This document shows positions 48,601 to 60,600 of a stretch of DNA of 64,000 nucleotides, one piece after another (the stretch's first letter is position 1; the number at the start of each line of letters is the position of its first letter). The stretch comes from Eumeta japonica. Lineage: Eukaryota > Arthropoda > Insecta > Lepidoptera > Psychidae. The notes beneath the pieces are model-generated. The model saw only the letters and a program-made list of their open reading frames with translations. It was not told the DNA's origin and did no database searches. A program made the position numbers and the translations under genes. The stretch spans positions 124,001 to 188,000 of the forward strand of contig BGZK01001004.1 in the NCBI GenBank assembly GCA_005406025.1. Direction: 5' to 3'.

Positions 48601-51600
48601 ATGGACATAATTCAGCTCTATTTCTTGTTCGTTTGTTTCTTTATTTTACAGATATATATGTTTTCAAGTTTCTTGTGAGTTTGTTTTCAAGTTTTCCTTT
48701 CAAGGAAAAATGACCTTATGGAATTAGTAGTAAAATGGCAAAATAGTAAAATGTGAATTATTAAAATACTGTGATATATTTCAAATGTTATTCCTAACCA
48801 ATAAAATAAAGATATTCTTGATTTTGAATTAGCCCCAAACTATGAAAACTGATATTTTCAATGTTAGCGCAGTGATACACAGGCCCTGCCTGAATCATTC
48901 CTGAACAAAGGTACACAACTTAAATGGAACCTTTAACATTTGAAACAAGTGTTCTACTCATTAGGTCACAAGAACTATGAAATCTAATTCAAACTGAACA
49001 AAGAATTGTTAAATATACATTACACTGTGTTGCATAGTCTTTTGTTTTCATAGGAATGCAGAAAAAAGTATGATTTCATGGAATAGTGAAAGAAAGACTC
49101 AATTTTATGAGTAAAAAAACTAAATGTATGGGGACGAGGAGGGATTAAATGTCAAAAGAGAGCGAGTTATTATGTTACGATTTCTACCATTCAACTCCTA
49201 CTGCAAGCTCCGTTAAGGAACTTTGATTTAATTTGAAGTATATATTTTTATAATGGGATAAAATAGGTTGAAATGAACTAAGTGAATACTTCCTGCCAAT
49301 CGTGTTTCTAGCAGTGAGTAGCGTCGTGGTAAGTTATTGTTTAAAATAAATGTCAGTTGTTAATTTTATGAAGTCAAAATATTTTAAAAACTTATATTTA
49401 AATGTGAAGCAACATTTTGCAGCGATATGATTATAATACATAATATACAAACCGAAAGCAAAACTGTTATAGATGTCTTTCAAACAAGTTTAAAGTAAAG
49501 CAACAGTAACAGAGTTGAAACAACATAATCGAGTTACTTGTGCCACAGAAGATATACAACTTAGTGTACACACCTCCTTTTCCAGTTTTGTGCAAAATGA
49601 GTGTGAGATGAGGGCCGAAGACGTGAGGCACGGCGACAGACAATTGCGCGAGTGTGACCGCCGGCGACACGCACGCGTCCAGCCCGCACACCTGCACCCG
49701 GATGTTCGACTCGAGCACATCTACGCAAACGAACACGCCGTTCGAGTAGATTTGTAATTTCAAATATCAAGGTACCATCGGAAGTATGAAAAGTAATGAA
49801 TTTCACTTAAAATTTAGCTTTTAGTGCATTTTGAAATGTTGACATTATCGCATAAGATGGCCTATTCACGCGATCGTATATATGTCAAGGGTGAAAGAAA
49901 AGCATTAACCTAATTCGGGTTCAGAATAGTACTGCATAAAACAACAGGGCCAATGGTCTATAAATGAATAGTAATTTAATTTGTATTCAAGTTTTCGGTA
50001 TTAAATGTCATAACCATTTTAAAGTCGTCAGGGATACGATTGCAGAAAATATTGCCAAAAATTGTCCATATATTTGTCGTCCATGTATTATAAATTCAAA
50101 ACATAATAAAAAAAGCAGAATTGGTAGAACTCATAAAAGTCCCCACTTGAATGCAGAAATATAACAATTGTAAATACTTATAAAGCAACATTAAGTTAGA
50201 TTACATATATAATGGAAAATTTAGGTAAGAAAAAACTTCATGACTCACATTAAATTTACACAGACATACAAATAATATATAATAGGGCCATTAAGAATAA
50301 ACAATTGGCAATGACAGGATTTCAAAGGCTCAACAGCATGACACATTGAAAATCCATATGATTTTAATGTTCTTAATTTTTATACAAGAAATCCATGTAA
50401 AATAACCGATGGTACCTTTACATCCTGATGAAAAATTATGTTGTATTAAAATGACATGCCCAAACTGTCATGCAACAACATTGCAAAATATCGAATATAT
50501 TTATAGGAGCTATCGGAGTGCTACATACATCCTATTAAAACTCAAACACCCAAAATAAATGAATATAATAGAGGTTATGACTTTTGCTAATAAAATAGAA
50601 AAAAAACAAAACAATTTTATTTGACAAGTTTCATGTCATTGCAGACAATGACCTATGTATATAATAGAAATATTAACAACATATAATTAATAACATGATG
50701 TAAATACAGATAATCTATAATAACATAAAGTTCAATGATAATTAACTCTAGCAAATCAAGGAAGTGAATGGTTAGATAAAATATATTTGATTTATGCAAA
50801 CTCTTATGATTTAACAAAAACTACAACATTCTTATTTTTAGCAGTGGCCCGACGACTTATTTGGAGTAAAATTCGAAAACTGAATGGTGTCTTTTATTGT
50901 AATATTATAGCATTATCGAATTATAGTCTATTTCTAATGACGCCATGAAGACAATTTGATGAAACCTACTATCTTGGCACATTTCAGATATATAACGTAT
51001 TCCTAACGCTAAACACTTTCTAAATAAGCCAAAACATTTACAATGTTTAAAAACATATAAAACTGACAATGTGGCCGTGGTTCAGGTTTGAGTTCAGGCA
51101 ACTTTTTAGTTGCCTGAACTCAAAATTACTTTTGGATATGTGATTTGATCGGTAGCAATTATGAGTCAATGGAAGCCCCAATTCCCATAGTCTTCTTCGA
51201 TGCCAATTTTCCCATTAGCATGTGACAACACCGTCACAACCACATAGTAATCGTCGGACCACTACCGGAATAAGTGCGCGTAGTCGAGACAAGATCGGCG
51301 TTTTACCGTCGACAGCGGACTGCACGGCGACGTCGATGGTAGTTTTGGTCTGCCGTTTTTTGTTCGCCTGCTGTTTGAGGTTAGTGTTTTTGACGTCTTT
51401 GATTCGTTTGTCTTTAGAGGCAGCGGCGGCCGCGACGCTCAACTCGTACGTGTCCGCGATGCTTACGATCGCGGTGTCGGACGCGCTGCGCGCCACGCCC
51501 GCGCCCGCTCCCGCGCCCACGGCGACGTTCGCTTTGCCCGTTTCATCTACCATAGGCCCTGTTGTATACAATTGACGCTATCAGTTTACTATCAAGTGCT

Positions 51601-54600
51601 TTAATTACGGTTATAGGCACTGAATGACATGATCGGAGATTATGTATTTACATAACTGCTACAGCAATCAACATTACTTTTGTAACACATGTGTTCATTG
51701 TATTAAAAAATGTTCAAGAGCCAAAACATTGCAGCGCAGAGCTAGGTGGGTTGCGAGTCACTCACATGCAAGGCCTTAAGGATTATCAATTAATAAAAAT
51801 ACTGTTCTTTTAAAGTGTCACAGCATTTAAAATAATTTTATAAGTTTCGTTTTCATTGTGGATTGCTCGTTGATTTACTTTAAATTGTGCTGAATATAAA
51901 GCTTGCAAAATATGAAACAATATTTTGTTTTCCATTATTTGGCATAATAGTTCTTCATTTAGAAAACATAAATAGAAATATATAAATTCTATTTTATAAA
52001 ATAACTCAACCCACCATAATTTTTTTTTTATAGAAGAGTTACGGGGCAAACGAACAGGCAAGTCATCAGGAAGTAGATAGTTGCCGTCGCCCATAGACAC
52101 TCACAATCTCGAGTCATCAGTGCATTGTCGCTTCTTGTGCTCTTGTGAGAAAATAGGATATCTAATCGAAGTAGATCGAACTGTTAAAAGAGGAGAGTGG
52201 GAAGCAGGCTACCGGAACTCTCACTCACTGGACGAAATTTAACAGAAACTTAACAGCGGAAGCTGCAACTTCACGTTCGTATTATGTGAAAAAATTGGTA
52301 TTTTACTGGTCGAGCCTATTTTTTGGCAGGTTGTGCTGCAGCCAAGTTGGACACAGTATTTTTTTAGTCTTCATAAATCATATATTTTCTGTTTAAATCC
52401 ATATTTCTTTTTTGTTAAGATATTGGTATTTTGCGCATAAATGTTTAAAATAATAATAAAAAAAATTTGTTTCATATTAACACAAAAAATTACTTTTAAC
52501 ATTTCTTGGTTTACAAATCACATTAATATGTGTTGTTTAATAACTTCTTCATTTAAAGATATGGTAAACAATAAAGAAACACTTAAGATTATAAAAAAAT
52601 ATATTCTTGTTCAAACTGAATATGAGAGCTACATCGAAATAACTAGGAATCAATTGAGTTAGAGTAAAACCTTTTTTTGTTATGTGAATACTGGCCATTT
52701 AGAATGATGATGATGTCTACAAAATTAATAAGAAAATGTTTAACAAAAGAATATTTCACTTTAAAACTAATAAGTTGATAAAATGGAACTTGTTTTATAT
52801 ACTGCTATTATGCAGAGTTCCGACGAGGTTGTGCCTCACTTAGTACTATACCTTTTACAGGTCGACAGGCTGTGCAAAAAATTATACAAAATGACGGATA
52901 AGACGTGAGACATATGAGTAGATTTGGGTAACTATGGGTACTGGAATGTCTGCAATTCATACTATTTTGCACAATGGATTTGAGAATCAGAAAGCTAATT
53001 TCCCATTAAGTACACCATAATTTGTCTAAAGAGTAAAAAGTAGCTCGCGGTAATTAGTACTGGTTTACTCTGTAATGCTTCAATATAGGAAAATCCAAAG
53101 TCATACATAACATTGTCTCAAGTGACGAAACATGGCTTTAATCATAGGACTGAACTCATTGATTGGTGATTTGGGTGTTTGAAAATGAGTTTAAGCCAAC
53201 AAAAATAGTACATTCCTGAACTGTTTCTAAGAAAATGATTGCTTGGTTTGTATTGAAAAAAGGACGTATTGCCACAATTTCATTACAGAAACACAGAACG
53301 GTCATTACCGATTGGTACACCATTGGTTGTTTGCTAGAAATGAATAAACAAATTTCGTAGAGATAACCCGAAACATCGCATCATCTTACATCATGATAAT
53401 GCGAGTTTCCACACCGTTCATAAAACAAAAATTTTTTTGAGGCAGGAAAATAATGAATTGTTGACCCATTTTCTGTAGTCCTAATCTGACCCCTAATAAT
53501 TTCTTTATATATATTAGAATTAAAGATTTATTACGTGGTCAGCAGTTTAAAAACCTAAAAGCAGTAGTAGAAGCTTACAAATTGGCCATTTTGTCAAAAT
53601 GTTGATTTTGACAAAATAGCCGATGAGACCTAAACTTCTGTTTCAATAATTGGTTTTATCGAATGCAAAAGTGCATAAATTGTAATGAAAAATATTACAA
53701 AAAACGATAAAGAAATAATTTAGTAAGGTCTTGCATCTTATTCTGTTTATTCTCAATCATTTCGATGTGCCCCTCGTTCTACGACAGAAATAAAAAAACT
53801 TTCACCAATCCTTTGCACTACACGGACAAGAGCCATGGAATGGAACTTATTGTTATTTTCATATAGAGCTACATTAATTTATGTGAATTATAAACATATC
53901 ACTCACTCGGCGGCCTGTGGTCCCTGAGGAGCGCCCGGACAGTTGTCCGCGTGGGCAGTGACAGCAGCGCGTGGCAGTAGGCCGCGGGGTGACGGCCGGG
54001 CACCGTCACGCCGCCCGCCACGCCAGCCCAGCGCAGCGCTACGGTAGCGCATTCCGACGATAGTAGCAGACGCAGTATAAGAGACCGCGTGAACCCCGAT
54101 ATTCCTTCTGAACCTATATTATAAATATTCTTGAATAGTCATTAATTATACTAAACGATGTATTAATGTTTTTAGATAGAAATTGTAGGAAAAAAATTAT
54201 TTAATTTTTGACATCAGGTTCATATCTAAAGGAAAAAATTATTTAAGCATTAAACACTTATAAAGTTCATAATACATACCAGTGCAATTCAGTGACTCCA
54301 ATATGTCATGTAAAGTGGATGCAAACAATTTTTGATTTTGAGCATGGCAGGCTGTTAGTTCTGCAAAAAGCCGTGTGGTGTTTTCCTCCAGTTGAGCATA
54401 ATAAGCGCCTTCTTGCCATGTACTAAAAATTTTTGAATTTATCAGATTTAACTAAGCAAAGTTGTAAAAATATACACAGACATGCACGCACGCACGCACG
54501 CACGCCCGCACGCACACACACACACACTTTTTCTTCTTTATTAAAAAGTATGTTTTTGCAGTGAATTTTAAAAGCAAGTATTTTATCCAAACTAATAATA

Positions 54601-57600
54601 TATACAATTAAAACTATAATCTAACTTCACCTAGAGTGATTGGCTTATTGTGAAGCCACATTTTTCAATTATGATTCTGTAGCATTTTGCTGAGAATGGG
54701 GACAACTATTCCTAGATCACTAAAAGTGCAGTACTTTTATGTACTTTCAATAGCTATATTCAATTTAATTTAATTAATTAAAATAATTGACTTATTCAAA
54801 AAATAATATAAAATACTATGTTGGTTTATGAAACCTTGGACTAGTGAGTATTACTTATGTAAGAGTAATATAATAGTAGTATTTTTTAAGTAAAAAAAAT
54901 ACTACTTCATTTATATTATCGCCTTACTTATAATTATAGTTTTAATTTATTAGTACTACACAATACTACATTAACAAATACTATATTTAGCAAATGGGGT
55001 CTAGGTTTTGATAAAAAATTCATTTCTTTTAATGTATTTTTTGAAATCTTAAATAATATTGGAAAGTTACAAAATGTTCTCCCCCATACACCAGTCTACA
55101 TCTTGTCCATACTCCAGCTGCAAATGATAGTTTATAATCACAAAAAATATGTGACATAACTACAAATTAATGGTTTTCAGTTTTTTTCTTTACTTATGCT
55201 ATAAGATCTTGCTTCTTGCCAAATAACACAATTTTAGGTCAACGGAAAGCACCTAATAGCTTTTGATTTATTTGCGAGTCAAAATATGTGGCAAAAATTA
55301 ACACATTTTTTTATTACATTGACTTACAAGCATAATTTTTTGATTTTACAGCTCCAAGAGATTGTAAACCTAAAATGTATTTTCATGCATTCTTGAGAAA
55401 AATTGTCTTGACAGACAGCTGGACAACAAAGTCATCTTATAAAAATTTGAAATTTTGAAAATTAACTAGTTGAATAGTTTAACCCATTAAAAAACTGCCA
55501 ACATTTTGTACAGTTTTAGGAAAAAGTATGTGAACGTTTAAAGTAATTTTACCTTTCAGGAGGTCTAGGAAAACAAAGAAGTCGAAGCAGCGGCCGCCAA
55601 AACTTGGAACCAACATCGCCTAGCCAGTTCTTCAAACGGCGATCCATACACAAATATTTTAGCCAATCGACTAATTCGCATATGCATTTCATTGGTGGTA
55701 TTTCCCCTAAAATTATATTCTTAATAAGTTTTCGTAAAAAAAATATTTTCATGATTTGGGAATACACAAGTTAAAAATAAACGGTTTGCATACATATGCA
55801 CACATTATTATAGCAATTTTAAGTTTTCATAAATTAATTTCTTAATAGTAGCATTATACAGGGTGTAAGGGACGGTCGAGTAAATACTGAAGTTCTAAAT
55901 ACAGATTACTATTTTAAATCTCTGATCAGTGTTCTTTATTCCCAGAAACGCAATTTCAAAATTTTGATATGTGATTACCACATAATGCATCCATCCGCGC
56001 ACCTGAGCGTTGATTATTGCATTGCTGTTTGATGAAATTATGTTTCTTTTTTTTGCATAGGAGGGTTTTTTGCTTAGTATAAACAATTTTATTTAAAAAA
56101 AAAAATTGAAAAAAAATCAGAAAATTTTGAAAATTTCCAGTGCCTATCGTTTCAGAATCATGGTCTGAAGCCACCATTTCAGTATTTGCCTGACCGTCTC
56201 TTACACCCTGTATATTTGTGTTATAGAAAAAGTCCTGCAAAATATTTTATTGTACATCATTAAAAGTACTTTATTTCAATAAAAGATGAAAGATGGAACT
56301 CATTCCTAATTTCGATTTGATCTACTGAAATAGAAAAAGCATTTATTTAAACCTATTTTAAGCATGCCTTTTGAATAAAACATTAATAGCTCACCAGTTT
56401 TAAACATGAAAGTTAATGACTCTTCTGAAATTGTCATTGACGTGTCATCCTGTTCTCCTAGTTGGGCTTTTATACTATTTAATTTTATTATGCTGAAATC
56501 TGTAACATTTTTTTTGTGAGAAATAATATATTTTTGAAATACAAATTAAAATTAATGAAGTATATTACAATACAAATTATGAGGTACAAGGATATTAGGA
56601 TCCGCTTTTTCATACATAATACAATAGAAGCTCATTTTAAATGTCTTGCAACTACACATTAGTTTTTTTACCGGTAATAGCGTCAACCACTGCAGAAGGG
56701 AGCTTGGAGTGCAAAAGCGCCAATGTGGCGGCGGGCGACATGGCGGCGGCGGCGACGGTCGCCAGCTGCCAGCCTCGCAGTCGTAGGACCGGATTCGACG
56801 CGGCCGGCTCCAAGGTAGGGGCGGGTGCCGGGTTGACTTTGCTGTCATCAGTTTGTGCTTCCATGCTTAAATAAAAATGAAGTGATATTAATGGTGTTCA
56901 TCATATATTAGGCATATCGGAAAAAAATAATTGAAAACAATTATTTCACTTACCACACTGTCATTGGATCTTCGTCTAAATGAATGTCCATTTGTTCTAG
57001 TAACATTCTAAACAGTTCTGGCCGAATATAGCACATAGAACAAAGAACTAAAAAAAAGGAACAAATTTTGGGTTTTAATTTTAAATAATTCACAAAAATC
57101 AGTATCATTATATAATAGATAAGAAACTAACCAGCATCTAGAGATTTCTTAAGTAAACTTGTTTCTGGTACATCTTTTACCCAAGTGTAAACAAGCTCAA
57201 ACAAATCATCAGTGATCAACTGTTCCAGATTATCCATGAGTCTCTCTTCTTTGAGGATCCATAAAACCTGTTCAAGCAACATTATACATATGTACACACA
57301 CACTCACAATTTTTAGCATTATGAGATGTAATAAACAAAACCAGATTTACTCTCTATTACAAAAAATTATATCAGAAAATTGGTTCTTAAAATATATAAA
57401 TTAAATCCACGCCAAGGCAATAATTCGAAGAAACGAGAGATGCTTCATCCATGTGGGCAACCCGCAGACGGAAGTTAGTTGTAAAATAAATTCATCAGAA
57501 TACCTAAGTTGTGATTCTATTATTGTATTTATTTAGGTATGACAACATGATATGTATAACTGTTCATAGTTTTTTTTTACATTCATGACGAATATATAAT

Positions 57601-60600
57601 ACATAGAATTTATGGCGACATTCATGACGAATATTTATATATTCGTCATGAATGTCGCCATAAATTCTAACAATAGTTATAAGACTATTGTTAGAATTCA
57701 AATTTGCTTTAGATCAACTTTAGCAGAAGTGGCTTACAAATACTGTTGTTGTACAGATTTTTATTGAAGCTTGAAACTGTATTTAATATATTTTTTCTCA
57801 TATAGAAAAATTTAGTAAAAGATAATGGTAGGGATAAACCTAACATGTCGGTTGATTAAGTAAAAAAACATATTTTTTGATACTTGAATTTTTTTATCTG
57901 TCACAGTTCAACACAAACAGCATCTGCAATTTCAATATGCATTAATTACCTAGTAGGCAATTTCACTGCATGCTACTTTTGCTTGTTTGTAAGACATTTT
58001 TCTAGAAACATTTGATGTATAAGTTAGAAATTCCACATAAGGGTAAGCCAAACAAGTCTATTTCATACAACTTTATTTCGTTGTGCTAGGATTTGCGTTT
58101 TATTTTTATTCTATGATAATAATAAATTCCTAAATTACATTAAAAAAGTGCGAGTTTAACTTGCATGAAGAGGATTCCATACGTTGAATATTCATAATAT
58201 TTTTCAAATCTCATCCAAATTTGTTTGTAGTAAAAAAAGGATGTATGGTACTGGATTGAAGATGAAAATAGCTAAATGTTGTTTCTATTGTTGAATTCTG
58301 TCTTGTCGTATATTCTTGAATATGTGAACCAAAACAGAGTGACAGAAGGTATTTCGATATTATCATAATTACGCAGTATACAGACATGAAGTAATAGCTT
58401 GCACTGGCGAATTTTGTATAGTGAATGGGAGTTTCAATGACCCAATTTCCCTTCCATCAGTCCATTCCCTCTCTATTAGTCCAAAGCTCCCTACCCTCGA
58501 TCTCGATTTTGGTTCTACATTTCATTTGATTCAATACCAATATTTATTCCTTTTTCAAGTAAGTTTTTTCAATTTTCATGCAGGATATCCTAAATATTTC
58601 TGGAAAATGTAACCAAATATGCTCCTCTACCTTCCAGTGATTTGCACCTTGATCAGTTTTGTCATTCCATAGATACCCCAGACAAAAAAATACACAGACA
58701 GGCAAAATATTTTAAAAGAATTATTTGGGTGCATGATACATAAAATTAATTTTCTGGACTAAAGGACTAAAAAAACGAGGTGCTTTGAATTAACAGATAA
58801 TTAATGTTATTTATGTATAAAGATTTACATATAACATCCTTTCTAAATGGGAATCAGGTAAATGTTTTCTTTAAAATCGACAATGTATTGAACCTAAAAA
58901 ACATATACATTATGGCACTTTATTTAGCTGTTGTTCCCCCTTAATATTTTGTCAAATTTTGCAACAGATACTTCACTGTTTCATTTGTATAACAACTGTG
59001 AAGTTGTTACACAAATGAAACAATGACACAACACTGACAACTATGTCAAGTTGTCGGAAAACATAAGACTTCAGGAGCATGCAGTGGCTAAAAGGTGGAA
59101 CTACCTATAGTTGCGCGAGTGTGTATCTGTATAGACAATTTTACATTTATGGAGTTGACTACATGACTATATGACCCCTTAAATGACCCATTATAAACAA
59201 ATGTAAATCAACTACAAACTTATCACAATCCCCTTCACAGCAATGAGCATATATGTTAAAATATAGACTTCCTATTAAAATCGGTTTGTTTCAGAATTGT
59301 TTCAAATAACACCGGCATGGAGGAAAGCAGGGTTAAGCCCGATACGATGCGTCAGTGACTTCATATATAACCAGATTGACATACAACACTGATTGTCGTT
59401 AGCTGTCTGCCGGGGTCCACGTGGGTGCTTAGTTTAAGAGGCGGCTATATTATAAACATACTAAGTGTATGGGCGGCCTGTACTTTTTATGGCTTATATT
59501 TATCTAGAATAATACAACTTTATAAATATGAAAAACTTTTTGTTTCTGAATATTTTTCTAACAAAAAATGAGTTAAGATTCTTTATAATATCACCATAAA
59601 TTTATGTAGATTTAGGAAAACTTGTACATGTATGAAGTACTTTATTATTTACATTTAATCAATAAATCTGAAATCACTGAATATGATTATGAGAAAGAAA
59701 CCTTTCTTATAATCACATTTTCATGTGATTTCAGGTACTAGTGTGAGATCAAATCACAGTCAAATTTAATATAGATAGAACAGTAAATTCGTGTATTTAC
59801 CGAGGCTAGAGTTTGTACTAAGGCGGCACTCAGTGGTGTGCGCGCACGCAGCCAGTGTTCGGCGCCCATCGCTAGCCATCCGAGATACGCCTGCGTTGCA
59901 CCTTCGCTTCCAGTTACACATATTTGCCTGACGAGCTCGCAAATTGAGTTCATGCTACTGTTGTGTGGATTGGTAGATGAAGACTGGAATGCTACAAATT
60001 GTCGAAAATAATTGAATTAGGAGTTTTGATATGATACTATATAATTGTACAATAATAAAAAAAATGTACTATTCAATACTTAAAACAAGCCTCTCAACAA
60101 ACTATCCACAATTAGAGGCACAACAAGGTATTTACGCCCTTAGAGAAAACATTATATAATCAAGTTATATAGGTTATATGTTCATAAATATTTATAAATT
60201 TAATCAAACTTATTGTATAATATAATATATACAACTCAAAAACAACCACTCAGAATTACAAAGTGTAAAATATCTTGAATTCTTTTTGGTCATTCTTTAT
60301 TTATTTAATTCTATATTAGATAAGCTTTGTTCTTAAGAAAGTAGCTCCAATTTTTTTGATGATGGTCAAACAGGAAATACCTTAATTTAACTACTTATAT
60401 TGTATCTACTTATATAATTATGTTTTATTATTTTCAATGTAAAATAAAAGTAAATGCAGTAATATTTTTTTAAAGAAACATGGTGCTCCAAAAATATTAT
60501 ACTATCTGAAACCGACAAATACAAAATTTTGTAATGTAATTAAGCAATGAAGGACAATATTTTAAATATTAGAAGGACAACGAAGTCGTATGACACACAT

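Larger units (their letters stand above)
57268..59800 (-). other. Bruce intron of 2.5 kb with several perfect hairpins
   Basis: No exon fits here. It contains the tandem hairpins at 57605-57698, another at 58977-59022, and a stretch at 58420-58600 with motifs like those of the dispersed repeat at 17420 (gatctcgattttggttc). Confidence 0.45.

Noticed and set aside
49740..49800. U12-type (AT-AC) acceptor as an explanation for the Bruce frame break
   Set aside because: An AC lies near the junction, but the upstream exon ends with a GT-type donor and the phase-matched AG acceptor at 49806 already fits; a one-base indel is simpler.
49964..50164. 66-codon Cys-containing plus-strand ORF in a Bruce intron
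   Set aside because: No family recognised, no flanking signals, consistent with chance or a degraded repeat.
51222..51575. 117-codon plus-strand ORF
   Set aside because: Antisense shadow of a verified Bruce exon.
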